From Collinsella aerofaciens (GTDB taxonomy: Bacteria > Actinomycetota > Coriobacteriia > Coriobacteriales > Coriobacteriaceae), in assembly GCF_015553355.1 (NCBI RefSeq), contig NZ_JADNGN010000004.1, positions 1 to 64,000 on the forward strand: a stretch of 64,000 nucleotides of DNA, written 5' to 3'. Each line of letters starts with the position of its first letter. Position 1 is the stretch's first letter. Below, piece by piece: positions 35,458 to 44,842 of the stretch. Position numbers and translations under genes: made by a program. The notes under the pieces are model-generated. The model had not been told where the DNA came from and did no database searches. It saw only the letters and a list, made by a program, of their open reading frames with translations.

Positions 35458-35742
35458 GTGCCTGAGGTTGACGCTGCACAGCTCGAGGGTGAGGCAATGC
35501 TCTCAGATCGCATCGCCGATCTCGTCGAATATCTCGTTGTTCAGATCGTCGACGACCCGGATTCCGTGAGCCTTGAGGTCATCGATGGTGACGACGCCTC
35601 TACGATTGAGGTTTCGGTCGCCGAGGATGACGTCGCTAAGGTCATCGGCCGTCGTGGTCGTACCATCAAGGCCATTCGCACGCTCGCCCGTGCACTGGCC
35701 GCTCGCCTCGACACTGCTGTCGAGGTAGAGGTTCTGGGCTAG
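35458..35742 (+). CDS. khpA: KH-domain RNA-binding protein KhpA
   Basis: A 94-residue protein with one KH domain. LVEYLVVQIVDDPDSVSLEV and the KH loop VIGRRGRTIKAIRTLARA (GxxG as GRRG) are typical. KhpA partners KhpB in controlling cell-wall and division gene expression in some Gram-positives. GTG 35458 lies four bases after rpsP; ATG 35497, after GAGGGTGAGG, would give an 81-residue protein closer to the usual length, so the start is open. Confidence 0.93.
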   Translation: MPEVDAAQLEGEAMLSDRIADLVEYLVVQIVDDPDSVSLEVIDGDDASTIEVSVAEDDVAKVIGRRGRTIKAIRTLARALAARLDTAVEVEVLG

Positions 35743-35746
35743 GACC

Positions 35747-36268
35747 TTGAGGTCCCAGTACAAAAACATTGCCCGTGTGGTCAAGCCGCACGGAAGGAAG
35801 GGGGAGGTCCTCGCGCAGCCGCTGCGGGGGCTTCCTTCTGTATTAGAGCCGGGTATGCGCGTCGCCCTGACGCCGCCGGCGCTCAAGCGCGACCGCTTCT
35901 GCACGGTCGTGTCCGTCACCGATACGGGCGATGGCGATCTGGTCTCGTTTGAGGGCATTGACGACTTGACGGCCGCCGAGGGCATCACGGGATGCTACGT
36001 GCTGGCAAATCGTGACGACTTTGAGCTCGATTCGCTCGACGCCGCCTATACCGACCTGATGGGTCGCGAGGTGGTCGACGAGCGCTTCGGTTCGCTCGGC
36101 ACGATCGTCGAGATCATGTCGACGCCCGCTAACGATGTTTGGGTTGTCGAGGGCGATCGGTACGGCGAGGTACTGATTCCCGTGATCGAGCAGGTTGTGC
36201 TCGATCTTCCCGACACAGGAACAATTTCCGTCCACGTTATGGACGGCTTGATCGATATGGACAAGTAG
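35747..36268 (+). CDS. rimM: 16S rRNA processing protein RimM
   Basis: A 173-residue RimM that helps 30S head assembly with S19. NIARVVKPHGRKGEVLAQPL is the N-terminal domain signature, and the PRC-barrel half has DLMGREVVDERFGSLGTIVEIM, ending in ISVHVMDGLIDMDK. Start is TTG 35747, with AGGA only two bases away, which is close; no better start is visible. It lies in the conserved order before trmD. Confidence 0.92.
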   Translation: MRSQYKNIARVVKPHGRKGEVLAQPLRGLPSVLEPGMRVALTPPALKRDRFCTVVSVTDTGDGDLVSFEGIDDLTAAEGITGCYVLANRDDFELDSLDAAYTDLMGREVVDERFGSLGTIVEIMSTPANDVWVVEGDRYGEVLIPVIEQVVLDLPDTGTISVHVMDGLIDMDK

Positions 36269-36278
36269 GGAGGACAAC

Positions 36279-37037
36279 ATGCTGATTGAGACCCTTTCGG
36301 TCTTTCCCGAGATGTTTGAGCCCGTCATGTCCACATCGATTTTGGGCCGCGCCCGCAAGGCCGGCCTTTTTGATTTTAAGGCGTATAACCTGCGCGACTG
36401 GACGCACGACCGCCATCGCACCGTCGATGACGAGCCGTACGGCGGCGGACAGGGCATGCTCATGAAGGTCGAGCCTATTGCCGAGGCCATCGAGGCCATT
36501 AGCGCAGAGGGTCCCAAGCCCACTGTGGTGTTCTTTACCCCCTGTGGCGAGCCCTTTACGCAGCATGTGGCTGAGCGCCTGCTCAAAAGCGAGCGCCTGC
36601 TGTTTGTGTGCAGCCGTTACGAGGGCGTCGACGAGCGCGCGTATGCGTATGCCGACGAGCGTCTGTCGATCGGCGACTACGTGCTTACGGGCGGTGAACT
36701 TCCCGCTATGGTCGTTGCCGATGCCGTCGTGCGCCTCATTCCCGGCGCCCTTGGTGACGAGATGAGCAACGTCGACGAGTCGTTCTCGACCGCCGAGGAC
36801 GGAGGCCTGCTCGAGTACGCGCAGTACACCCGCCCCGCCGAGTTCAACGGCGAGGGCGTGCCGCCGGTGCTCGTGAGTGGCGATCACGCCAAGGTTGACG
36901 CTTGGCGCCGCAAGAACGCCATCGAGCGCACCTGTCGCTGGCGTCCCGACTTGATCGAGACAGCGCGGCTCACGCCCGAGGAGCGCGCTTACGCGCAGGA
37001 GATTTTGGACGCTTCGTATTCGCAGAGCGAGGAGTGA
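36279..37037 (+). CDS. trmD: tRNA (guanine-N1)-methyltransferase
   Basis: A 252-residue SPOUT methyltransferase that makes m1G37. FPEMFEPVMSTSILGRARKAGL starts the fold; DDEPYGGGQGMLMKVEPI, the knot segment SRYEGVDERA, and SIGDYVLTGGELPAMVVADAVVRLIPGAL form the SAM site; the C-terminal helical domain binds tRNA. ATG 36279 follows GGGAGGAC, 10 bases after rimM. Confidence 0.96.
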   Translation: MLIETLSVFPEMFEPVMSTSILGRARKAGLFDFKAYNLRDWTHDRHRTVDDEPYGGGQGMLMKVEPIAEAIEAISAEGPKPTVVFFTPCGEPFTQHVAERLLKSERLLFVCSRYEGVDERAYAYADERLSIGDYVLTGGELPAMVVADAVVRLIPGALGDEMSNVDESFSTAEDGGLLEYAQYTRPAEFNGEGVPPVLVSGDHAKVDAWRRKNAIERTCRWRPDLIETARLTPEERAYAQEILDASYSQSEE

Positions 37038-37039
37038 GA

Positions 37040-37603
37040 ATGGTTCCATCGCAGCATTCCGCGTTGAGGGGCGCTTTTGAGTGGATCGCGGTCATCGCGA
37101 TCGCATTGGTCGCCACCTTCTTGATTCGCTCGTTTGTGGTCGAGCCCTTTGTGGTGCCCACCGGCTCCATGGAGTCCACGATCGAGATTGGCGACCAGAT
37201 CTTGGCGCAAAAGGTGAGCCTCGAGCTCGGCCAGCCTGTCAGCCAAGGCGATATCGTGGTGTTCCACAACCCCGATGGCACCTCCGAGCATGATGTTCTT
37301 GTCAAGCGTGTTATTGCCACGGCCGGCCAGACGGTCGACCTGCAGGATGGCAAGGTGGTCGTTGACGGCCAAGCGCTCGACGAGGACTATACGACGGGCA
37401 TGAGCTGGCCACTTTCGGTCCAAGCACCCGGCACTCAGGTAAGCTATCCCTACACCGTTCCCGACGGGTGCGTGTGGGTGATGGGCGACAACCGCGAAAA
37501 CTCTGCCGACTCACGCTACTTTGGTCCCGTCGATCGCTCTGATTTGATTGCTGTGGCACTCGTTCGCTACTGGCCGCTCAACCGCATCGGCGCTATCGAC
37601 TAA
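37040..37603 (+). CDS. lepB: Signal peptidase I
   Basis: A 187-residue type I signal peptidase. One membrane helix (about 11-30, FEWIAVIAIALVATFLIRSF), the catalytic Ser43 in PTGSMEST, and Lys89 in VKRVIATAGQTVDL form the dyad; GDNRENSADSRYFGPV is box E. It cleaves signal peptides on the outer face. ATG 37040 is two bases after the trmD stop with GAGGAGTGAG upstream; a longer in-frame start at 36902 lies inside trmD and is rejected. Confidence 0.95.
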   Translation: MVPSQHSALRGAFEWIAVIAIALVATFLIRSFVVEPFVVPTGSMESTIEIGDQILAQKVSLELGQPVSQGDIVVFHNPDGTSEHDVLVKRVIATAGQTVDLQDGKVVVDGQALDEDYTTGMSWPLSVQAPGTQVSYPYTVPDGCVWVMGDNRENSADSRYFGPVDRSDLIAVALVRYWPLNRIGAID

Positions 37604-37662
37604 AAACCGCTATAGTACAGTACCTAACCGTGTAATCGTTTCGACGAGGGGATATTAGAGGC

Positions 37663-38574
37663 ATGAACGCTTCATCGCTTTCCTTCCAAGACATCATCCT
37701 GCGCCTCCAGCAGTACTGGGGCGAGCAGGGCTGCGTCATTATGCAGCCCTATGACTCCGAGGTCGGTGCCGGTACCTTCCATACCGCGACCACGCTGCGC
37801 TCGCTCGGTCCCGCCGAGTGGCGCACCTGCTATGCGCAGCCTTGCCGCCGTCCCGCCGACGGCCGCTACGGCGAGAACCCCAACCGCATGCAGCACTACT
37901 ATCAGTTCCAGGTGCTCATCAAGCCGTCGCCGGTCAACGCCCAGGAGCTCTACCTGGGGTCTCTTGCCGCCATTGGCCTGGACCCCAACGACCATGACGT
38001 CCGCTTTGTCGAGGACGACTGGGAGAGCCCGACGCTCGGCGCCTGGGGCCTTGGCTGGGAGGTCTGGCTCAACGGCATGGAGGTCACGCAGTTTACGTAC
38101 TTCCAGCAGGTGGGCGGCATCGAGGTCGACCCCGTGCCCGTCGAGATCACCTATGGCCTGGAGCGTATCGCCATGTACGCTCAGGGCGTCAACTCCGTTT
38201 ACGACCTGGTGTGGAGCTATCTGCCCGACGGAACGCCCATGACCTATGGCGACGTGTTCCTCGAGAACGAGCGCGAGTTCAGTGCCTATAACTTTGAGGT
38301 CGCCAACGTCGAGATGATGCGTCAGAAGTTTGACGACTACGAGGCCGAGTGCCACTCCTGCCTGGAGCGCAAGCTGCCGCTGCCGGCGTACGACTGTGTC
38401 ATGAAGTGCAGCCACGCCTTCAACCTGCTCGATGCCCGCGGCGCCCTGTCCGCAGTCGAGCGTGCCAACTACATCCTGCGCGTCCGCGCCGTCGCCAAGG
38501 CGTGCTGCGAGGCCTATATGGCCGAGGTCGCCGGAGTCAACGAGAATGCCGACCAGGAAGGCGAGGTGGCGTAA
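37663..38574 (+). CDS. glyQ: Glycyl-tRNA synthetase, alpha subunit
   Basis: A 303-residue alpha subunit of the tetrameric bacterial GlyRS, holding the class II catalytic core. [58 protein letters not shown] and [12 protein letters not shown] are the family blocks. The 59-bp gap after lepB contains no T-box-like leader, although glyQS is often under T-box control in Gram-positives. ATG 37663 has GAGGGGA upstream. Confidence 0.97.
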   Translation: MNASSLSFQDIILRLQQYWGEQGCVIMQPYDSEVGAGTFHTATTLRSLGPAEWRTCYAQPCRRPADGRYGENPNRMQHYYQFQVLIKPSPVNAQELYLGSLAAIGLDPNDHDVRFVEDDWESPTLGAWGLGWEVWLNGMEVTQFTYFQQVGGIEVDPVPVEITYGLERIAMYAQGVNSVYDLVWSYLPDGTPMTYGDVFLENEREFSAYNFEVANVEMMRQKFDDYEAECHSCLERKLPLPAYDCVMKCSHAFNLLDARGALSAVERANYILRVRAVAKACCEAYMAEVAGVNENADQEGEVA

Positions 38575-38577
38575 GCC

Positions 38578-40674
38578 ATGGCAGACGCTAAGGATTTCCT
38601 GTTTGAGATCGGTACGGAGGAAATGCCCTCTGCACCGCTGAACAATGCCGTCAAGCAGCTTGGCACCATGATCGCCAAGGGTCTCGACGAGGCCGGTCTG
38701 GCCCACGGCGAGGTCCGCGTGATCTCGAGCCCGCGCCGCCTGGCTGCGCTCGTTGCCGACGTCGCCACCGCGACCGACGAGGTTCACGAGGTCAAGCGCG
38801 GCCCCGCGGCAAACATTGCCTTTGATGCCGACGGTAACGCCACCAAGGCCGCCCAGGGCTTTGCCCGCAAGTGCGGTGTGGCTGCCGAGGACCTGGTCCG
38901 TCGCGAGGACACCGACGGCCGCGAGTACGTGTTCGCCGAGAAGAACATTCCCTCCGCTCCGGCTACGCCGATCCTGACGTCTCTGTGCGAGAAGACTATC
39001 GCCGGCCTGCAGTGGCCCAACTACCGCAGCCAGCGCTGGGGCCACGAGCACGCTACGTTTGTTCGTCCGGTCCGTTGGATCTGCTGCCTTTTGGGTGAGG
39101 ACGTCGTGCCCGTGTCGTTTGCCGATGTGACGAGTAGCAATACCACGCGCGGACATCGCGTTCTGGGCCCCGGTGACCATGTGGTCGCCAGCCCCGCCGT
39201 CTACGAGCAGGTGCTCGAGGACGCCGGCGTGCTCTCTGCCGAGCGTCGTCGCGAGGCCATCCTTGCCGGTATCGCCGAGGTCGAGGCTGCGCGCCCCGGC
39301 TGCCATGTCGACACGCCTAAGAAGGTCTTTGAGGAGGTCATTAACCTCTGCGAGTGGCCGACGGTGCTTGTCGGTACCTTCGATGAGGAGTTCCTCAAGG
39401 TCCCGCACGAGATCATCTGCGAGTCCATGCTCACCAACCAGCGCTACTTCCCGATTTATGACGGCGAGGGCAAGCTCACGCGTGAGTTCGTAGTCGTCTC
39501 CAACAGCAAGTCCGAGAATGCCGAGCGCGTGATCGACGGCAACGAGCGCGTCGTGCGCGCCCGTCTGGACGACGCAAAGTTCTTCTACGAGGAGGACCTG
39601 AAGATCTCCCTTGATGAGTTCCGCGAGCGTCTGGCCAAGGTCGCCTTCCAGGAGAAGCTCGGTAGCGTGCTCGCCAAGTCCGAGCGTATTGAGCAGCTCG
39701 CGCTCGCCATCGCCCGCGAGGCTCACCTGGGTGCCCATCTGGCCGCCGATGCGGCTCGCGCCGCTCACCTGTGCAAGGCCGACCTGGTGTCTAACGCCGT
39801 CGTCGAGTTCACGAGCCAGCAGGGCGTGATGGGCGGTTACTACGCCATCGCGATGGGGGAGAACGACGAGGTCGCCCATGCTATCCGCGATCATTATCGT
39901 CCCCGCTTTGCCGGCGATGATCTGCCCGAGGGCACCGCTGGCTGCATCGTGGCCTGTGCTGACAAGCTCGATACCATTGCCGGTATCTTTGCCATCGGCG
40001 AGCCCCCGACCGGCTCCTCCGACCCCTATGCGCTGCGTCGTGCCGCTATCGGCATCATCAACATCCTGCGCGACCGCCTGCCGATCGACCCCACGTCGCT
40101 CATCGACTTTGCGCTCGAGCTCTATAGTGAGCAGGGCATTGAGTTTGACGCCGCCGAAGTCGCCCAGCAGGTTCGCGACTTCTTCCATGGCCGCCTGGTG
40201 AGCATGGCCCGCGACGAGAAGATCCCGGCCGATACCGTTGCCGCCGTCTCTGCGGTGCACATCATCGCCCCGTCCGTCTTCTTCGCCCGCTGCGCCGCCC
40301 TCGACGAGGCTCGCAAGAACGACGCCGAGACCTTTGACAACCTGGCGACGGCCTATGCCCGTGCCGCGCATATCTCCAAGCCCGAGCTGGGCGCGGAGTA
40401 CGACCGCGCCCTGATGGGCGAGGTCGAGCTCGCGCTTGCCGATGCCTCCGAGGCTGCTCAGACCGCTGTCGACGCCGCCCTTGCTGCCGAGGATTACCCG
40501 GCCGCATTTGCGGCCCTTGCCGCCCTGCGCGCCCCCATCGACCGCTTCTTCGATGAGGTTATGGTCATGGACAAGGACGAGCAGCTCCGCGATAATCGTC
40601 TTAAGCTGCTCAACCGCTTCGAGGCCGTTTTCTCCGGCATTGCCAACATCGGTGAGCTTGCCCGCAAAAAGTAA
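38578..40674 (+). CDS. glyS: Glycyl-tRNA synthetase, beta subunit
   Basis: A 698-residue beta subunit that carries the tRNA-binding and anticodon-recognition domains. FLFEIGTEEMPSAPL starts the protein, FVRPVRWICCLLG and NQRYFPIYDGEGKL are conserved, an HD-like region (LGAHLAADAARAAHLCKADLVSNAVVEF) and GEPPTGSSDPYALRRAA follow. It starts three bases after the glyQ stop. Length is normal. Confidence 0.97.
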   Translation: MADAKDFLFEIGTEEMPSAPLNNAVKQLGTMIAKGLDEAGLAHGEVRVISSPRRLAALVADVATATDEVHEVKRGPAANIAFDADGNATKAAQGFARKCGVAAEDLVRREDTDGREYVFAEKNIPSAPATPILTSLCEKTIAGLQWPNYRSQRWGHEHATFVRPVRWICCLLGEDVVPVSFADVTSSNTTRGHRVLGPGDHVVASPAVYEQVLEDAGVLSAERRREAILAGIAEVEAARPGCHVDTPKKVFEEVINLCEWPTVLVGTFDEEFLKVPHEIICESMLTNQRYFPIYDGEGKLTREFVVVSNSKSENAERVIDGNERVVRARLDDAKFFYEEDLKISLDEFRERLAKVAFQEKLGSVLAKSERIEQLALAIAREAHLGAHLAADAARAAHLCKADLVSNAVVEFTSQQGVMGGYYAIAMGENDEVAHAIRDHYRPRFAGDDLPEGTAGCIVACADKLDTIAGIFAIGEPPTGSSDPYALRRAAIGIINILRDRLPIDPTSLIDFALELYSEQGIEFDAAEVAQQVRDFFHGRLVSMARDEKIPADTVAAVSAVHIIAPSVFFARCAALDEARKNDAETFDNLATAYARAAHISKPELGAEYDRALMGEVELALADASEAAQTAVDAALAAEDYPAAFAALAALRAPIDRFFDEVMVMDKDEQLRDNRLKLLNRFEAVFSGIANIGELARKK

Positions 40675-40708
40675 GCCAGCCTGTGCGTAAGCGCAAAAGG
40701 AGCCCCGC

Positions 40709-41584
40709 ATGGATTGCCCGGTCACCGCTCGTCCCACCGTTATCGTTATCTCCGACTCGCTCGGTGATACCGCTTGTGAGGTGGTGCTTGCGGCGTCCGG
40801 GCAATTTGATGAAGGGGCTTTTTGTGTTTTGCGCCTGCCTAAGGTGACTTCTGTGGAGCAGGTCAAGTCATTTGTGGGGCCGCGCGTCGATGCCGACCAT
40901 CGCGATATCGCCGTGTTCCATACCATCGTCGACCCGGCGCTACGTGCTCGTGTGCTCGATTACCTGGGCATGCTGCATATTCGCTCGGTCGACCTGATCG
41001 GCCCGACGCTCGCCGTGCTGTCGTCGCTCATCGGTGTGCCGCCCAAAGGCGTTGCGGGCGTGATTCACAGGACCGATGACCGCTATTTCCATCGTATCGA
41101 GGCCATGGAATATTTCGTTGAGCACGATGATGGACGCGGCTGCGACGACCTTTCGGGAGCCGATATCGTGCTGCTGGGCGTATCGCGCACGTCCAAGACG
41201 CCGCTGTCGATGTTTTTGGCCTTTCAAGGTTACAAGGTTGCCAATGTTCCGTTGGCCCATGGCATGGAGCCGCCCAAGTCAATTTACGAGGTCGACCCGA
41301 TGCGTTTGTTTGGCCTGATTTCGACCGTCGACGTTATTTCCGAGATTCGCGATAGCCGCTTGGGCGATGACTACGCCCGTGCCGTTGCCGGCTCCTATGC
41401 CGAGCCCGAGAGCGTGCGCAGCGAGCTCGAGGAAGCTCGTGCCCTCATGAAGCGCCTAGGCTGCTTTGTGGTGCGTACCGACGGCAAGGCCATCGAGGAA
41501 AGCGCTGCCGAGATCATTAGCCACTTGGAGGAAATCCAAGAAGCCCGCGCCCGCCGCGCCGCCAGTCGAGTGCAGCAAAGTTAG
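40709..41584 (+). CDS. Pyruvate, phosphate dikinase regulatory protein (bifunctional kinase/pyrophosphorylase)
   Basis: A 291-residue DUF299 protein. It phosphorylates the catalytic-region threonine of PPDK with ADP, switching it off, and reverses this with phosphate. ISDSLGDTACEV (14-25) begins the fold, GVSRTSKTPLSMFLA (157-171) is the P-loop, and VPLAHGMEPPK follows. The target enzyme ppdK is the next gene, which supports a PPDK regulator rather than a PEP synthase regulator. ATG 40709 has AAAGGAG upstream. Confidence 0.92.
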   Translation: MDCPVTARPTVIVISDSLGDTACEVVLAASGQFDEGAFCVLRLPKVTSVEQVKSFVGPRVDADHRDIAVFHTIVDPALRARVLDYLGMLHIRSVDLIGPTLAVLSSLIGVPPKGVAGVIHRTDDRYFHRIEAMEYFVEHDDGRGCDDLSGADIVLLGVSRTSKTPLSMFLAFQGYKVANVPLAHGMEPPKSIYEVDPMRLFGLISTVDVISEIRDSRLGDDYARAVAGSYAEPESVRSELEEARALMKRLGCFVVRTDGKAIEESAAEIISHLEEIQEARARRAASRVQQS

Positions 41585-41593
41585 CTCATTGGA

Positions 41594-41625
41594 GTAGTTA
41601 AAAAGCCCCGTCCTAAATAGACTAC
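41594..41625 (-). repeat. 32-nt intergenic repeat, copy B
   Basis: Read on the minus strand, GTAGT and ACTAC flank a core with GGACGGGGCTTTTT; 27 of 32 positions agree with copy A at 33562-33593. Copy A has GTAGC/GCTAC in its stem, so the base change in one arm is matched in the other. It starts 10 bases after the ppsR-type gene stop. Confidence 0.6.
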
Positions 41626-41660
41626 CTCAAAATAATGCACGATAATGATAAAGCGATTTA

Positions 41661-41720
41661 GCAAGAAACTTGCATCTGACCCGCATTTCTCTTGCAGTGG
41701 TATCTTCATAAGGTAACCAC
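41661..41720 (+). promoter_or_regulatory. Structured upstream region of ppdK
   Basis: The 297-bp gap before ppdK is the longest in the window and is richer in A+T than the genes. It holds repeat copy B, a small perfect hairpin GCAAG-AAA-CTTGC (41661-41673), and a second imperfect hairpin with GTGGT/ACCAC arms (41697-41720). A TATAGT at 41801-41806 could be a -10 box but lacks a -35. No riboswitch class was recognised. Confidence 0.3.
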
Positions 41721-41881
41721 CTTTATCTACCGTTTACCGCCAGTTTTAGCACGTTTACCAAACCGCGCACCCTCTGCTCAAGCCTGCCCAAAACGCGCCG
41801 TATAGTTCCCTCACGGCCCGCATCCGGTGGGTCGATTCGTTACCACGGTCGTGCGCGTAAGTGCATGGAAGGGGAAGTATC

Positions 41882-44632
41882 GTGAGCGATTGCAAGAGGG
41901 TTTACCGTTTTGGAACCGACGCCCAGGGCACCTGTGTCACTGAGGGCGACAAGTCCATGAACTTCGTGCTTGGCGGCAAGGGCGCAAACCTTGCCGAGAT
42001 GAGCCGCATCGGCCTGCCGGTTCCCGGTGGCTTTACCATTACCTGCCAGACTTGCGTCGAGTACTCCGGTGCCGGCAACGTGTGGCCCGGGGGCGCACTC
42101 GATGAGATCGTTGCTGCCGAGGCGGACCTCGAGACCCGCTGCGGCAAGAAGCTCGGCGACGCCTCCGATCCGCTGCTCGTGTCGGTTCGCTCGGGCGCTC
42201 CGTTCTCCATGCCCGGTATGATGGACACGGTCCTCAACTTGGGCCTCAATGACGATTCCGTCCAGGGCCTCATCGCGCAGACGCAGAACCCGCGTTTTGC
42301 CTGGGATAGCTACCGCCGCTTTATCCAGATGTTTTCCAATGTCGTCATGGGCGTTGACGCCGACCTGTTCGAGAACGCCCTGACCCAGGCCCGTCTGGTC
42401 GCCGGCGTTCGCGTCGATTCCGAGCTTTCGGCCGAGGACCTGCAGGAACTCGTCGAGACCTTTAAGGGCATCTTCTCCGAGAACGTCGATGCCTCCCTGT
42501 ATCCCGAGCTCGAGGTCGCTGACGGCAAGCCCGTTTTCCCGCACGACCCGGAGCTTCAGCTACGCCTTGCAATCCAGGCCGTCTTTGGCAGCTGGATGAA
42601 CGAGCGTGCCTGCATCTACCGCAAGCAGCATGGCATTTCCGACGACCTCGGCACCGCCGTCAACGTACAGGCCATGGCCTTTGGCAACAAGGGCGAGACC
42701 TCTGCGACGGGCGTCGCCTTTACGCGTAATCCGGCCGACGGCACCAAGGAGTTCTACGGTGACTTTTTGGTCAACGCCCAGGGCGAGGACGTCGTCGCCG
42801 GTATCCGCAACACCGAGCCCATCGCCGACCTCAAGGCCACCCCGGGCCTCGAGTCTGCAGGTGAGGAGCTCGAGCGCGTGTTCCTGACGCTCGAGGACCA
42901 TTACCGCGATATGTGCGATATCGAGTTCACCATCGAGCAGGGCAAGCTCTGGATGCTCCAGACCCGCGTGGGCAAGCGCACTGCCACCGCCGCCCTGCGC
43001 ATCGCCATCGAAATGGTCGAGGAAGGCCTGATCACCCGCGAAGAGGCCGTGAGCCGTATCGATCCCGCGCAACTCGACCAGCTCCTGCACCCGCAGTTTG
43101 ACGCCTCCAAGAGGTACGAGGCGCTGGCCAGCGGTCTGAACGCCAGCCCCGGCGCCGCCGTGGGCGAGGTCGTGTTCTCGAGCGATGACGCCGTCGCGCG
43201 CGCAAACGAGGGTCATAAGGTTATCTTGGTCCGTTGGGAGACCAACCCCGACGACTTGAAGGGCATGGTCGCCGCCGAGGGCATCCTGACCAGCCACGGT
43301 GGCAAGACGAGCCATGCCGCTGTTATCGCCCGCGGTATGGGTACGCCCTGCGTCTGCGGCGTTGAGCGCTTCCACATCGATGCCGCCGAGAAGGTCGTGC
43401 GCATCGAGGGCAGCGACCGCGTGCTGCACGAGGGCGACATCATCTCCATCGACGGCACCCAGGGCATCGTCGTCGACGGTCCCGTCGACCTGGTCTCCGC
43501 CGAGCTCACTGGCGATCTGGACACCATCCTGTCCTGGGCCGACGAGATTCGCCTGGACGAGACCTGTGGCCACGCCAACCATGTGCGCGTCAACGCCGAC
43601 AACCCTGAGGATGCCGAGCTCGCACTCGAGTTTGGCGCCGAGGCTATTGGCCTGTGCCGCACCGAGCACATGTTCCTGGGCGACCGTAAGAACATCATCC
43701 AGAGCTTTATACTGTCCGACGATGAGGCCGTGAAGCAGCGGGCCCTCGCCGATCTGCTCAAGGTTCAGACGGAGGACTTCCTGGCCATGTTCAAGACCAT
43801 GTCCGGTCGCGATGTGGTCGTTCGTCTGCTCGATCCGCCGCTTCATGAGTTCCTGGATAATCCTCGCGAGTTCGAGGTTGCCATCACCAAGAAGGAGGCC
43901 GCTGGCGCCAGCGAGGAAGAGCTTGCCGCCCTGCGCGCCCGCCTGCGTCGCATCGACGGCATGGTCGAGTCCAACCCGATGCTCGGCCTGCGCGGCGTGC
44001 GCCTATCCGTCGTCTTTAGCGATCTGCCGCTCATGCAGGTTCGCGCCGTCGCCACGGCTGCTGCCTGCCTTATCAAGGAGGGCGTCGACCCGCGTCCCGA
44101 GATCATGGTTCCGCTCGTCTCCATCACGGCCGAGCACGTCCAGACCCGCGAGGTCATCGAGCGCGTGATCGCCGAGGTTTCCGTCGAAGAAGGCGTCGAG
44201 CTCAATATTCCCGTGGGCACGATGCTCGAGCTGCCGCGCGCCTGCATGGTCGCTGACGAGATCGCCCACCATGCCGACTTCTTCTGCTTTGGCACCAACG
44301 ACCTCACCCAGACGACCTTCGGTTTCTCGCGTGACGACGCCGAGGCTAAGTTCATCCCGCTGTACATGCATAAGAAGATTCTGAAGGACAACCCCTTCGA
44401 GACCATCGATACGGCAGTACTCGAGCTGGTGCGCATGGCCGTCGAGAAGGGCCGTGCCACCAACCCCGACATGCACTTTGGCGTGTGCGGTGAGCACGGC
44501 GGCGACCCCAAGTCCATCAAGGGCCTGTTTAACGTGGCCGACGTGGACTACGTGTCCTGCTCGCCCTACCGCGTGCCCCTCGCGCGCTTGGCTGCCGCCC
44601 AGGCCAAGCTCGAGGCCAAGCGTCCCGCCTAA
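41882..44632 (+). CDS. ppdK: Pyruvate, phosphate dikinase
   Basis: A 916-residue PPDK that interconverts pyruvate, ATP and Pi with PEP, AMP and PPi. The N-terminal ATP-grasp domain starts with NFVLGGKGANLAEMSRIGLPVPGGF, the swivelling domain has GGKTSHAAVIARGMGTPCVCG with phospho-His478 (the neighbouring Thr is the usual regulatory site), and the barrel has FGTNDLTQTTFGFSRDD and Cys869 in CGEHGGDP. In an anaerobe it may run towards ATP or supply PEP for the aromatic pathway and sugar uptake. GTG 41882 is chosen because AAGGGGAAG lies before it; a GTG at 41861 lacks one. Confidence 0.96.
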   Translation: MSDCKRVYRFGTDAQGTCVTEGDKSMNFVLGGKGANLAEMSRIGLPVPGGFTITCQTCVEYSGAGNVWPGGALDEIVAAEADLETRCGKKLGDASDPLLVSVRSGAPFSMPGMMDTVLNLGLNDDSVQGLIAQTQNPRFAWDSYRRFIQMFSNVVMGVDADLFENALTQARLVAGVRVDSELSAEDLQELVETFKGIFSENVDASLYPELEVADGKPVFPHDPELQLRLAIQAVFGSWMNERACIYRKQHGISDDLGTAVNVQAMAFGNKGETSATGVAFTRNPADGTKEFYGDFLVNAQGEDVVAGIRNTEPIADLKATPGLESAGEELERVFLTLEDHYRDMCDIEFTIEQGKLWMLQTRVGKRTATAALRIAIEMVEEGLITREEAVSRIDPAQLDQLLHPQFDASKRYEALASGLNASPGAAVGEVVFSSDDAVARANEGHKVILVRWETNPDDLKGMVAAEGILTSHGGKTSHAAVIARGMGTPCVCGVERFHIDAAEKVVRIEGSDRVLHEGDIISIDGTQGIVVDGPVDLVSAELTGDLDTILSWADEIRLDETCGHANHVRVNADNPEDAELALEFGAEAIGLCRTEHMFLGDRKNIIQSFILSDDEAVKQRALADLLKVQTEDFLAMFKTMSGRDVVVRLLDPPLHEFLDNPREFEVAITKKEAAGASEEELAALRARLRRIDGMVESNPMLGLRGVRLSVVFSDLPLMQVRAVATAAACLIKEGVDPRPEIMVPLVSITAEHVQTREVIERVIAEVSVEEGVELNIPVGTMLELPRACMVADEIAHHADFFCFGTNDLTQTTFGFSRDDAEAKFIPLYMHKKILKDNPFETIDTAVLELVRMAVEKGRATNPDMHFGVCGEHGGDPKSIKGLFNVADVDYVSCSPYRVPLARLAAAQAKLEAKRPA

Positions 44633-44671
44633 CGTTTTGGGCGTAGACGCCTAGTGTAGCCCCCCTTCATG

Positions 44672-44699
44672 CCGCCCGTCTCATTTGTGAGACGGGCGG
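44672..44699 (+). terminator. Hairpin terminator after ppdK
   Basis: CCGCCCGTCTCA (44672-44683) pairs perfectly with TGAGACGGGCGG (44688-44699) around TTTG. Only TTATC follows, so it is a strong hairpin with a poor T tract. Confidence 0.7.
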
Positions 44700-44745
44700 T
44701 TATCATGTGCGGGTTTTGTCTTTTTGTCTGCGTAAAAAATTGTTC

Positions 44746-44773
44746 TTGCAGCAGAAACCCGCGCGTGTATACT
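44746..44773 (+). promoter_or_regulatory. Promoter of rplS
   Basis: TTGCAG (44746-44751) and TATACT (44768-44773) are 16 bp apart; the start would be near 44780, giving a leader of about 63 nt. Confidence 0.65.
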
Positions 44774-44794
44774 CGAATACGTTTGTTCAACTAC

Positions 44795-44818
44795 GTGCCG
44801 GCCATGGTGGTACGGCAC
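44795..44818 (+). promoter_or_regulatory. Leader hairpin upstream of rplS
   Basis: GTGCCG (44795-44800) pairs with CGGCAC (44813-44818), with an inner CCA/TGG stem closing on TGG. It lies within the predicted 5' leader, 25 nt before the L19 start, so it could be an autoregulatory L19-binding leader. That role is inferred only from position. Confidence 0.4.
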
Positions 44819-44842
44819 CTCTAGAAGAGTAAGGAATTGCAC

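Noticed and set aside
37604-37662. T-box riboswitch in front of glyQS
   Set aside because: The gap is only 59 bp, too short for a T-box, and holds no specifier stem or terminator.
37672-40926. A 1084-codon open frame on the minus strand across glyQ and glyS
   Set aside because: It is a shadow frame: the plus strand has two full, motif-complete glycyl-tRNA synthetase genes, and high G+C third positions keep the opposite frame open. The translation has no recognisable domain.
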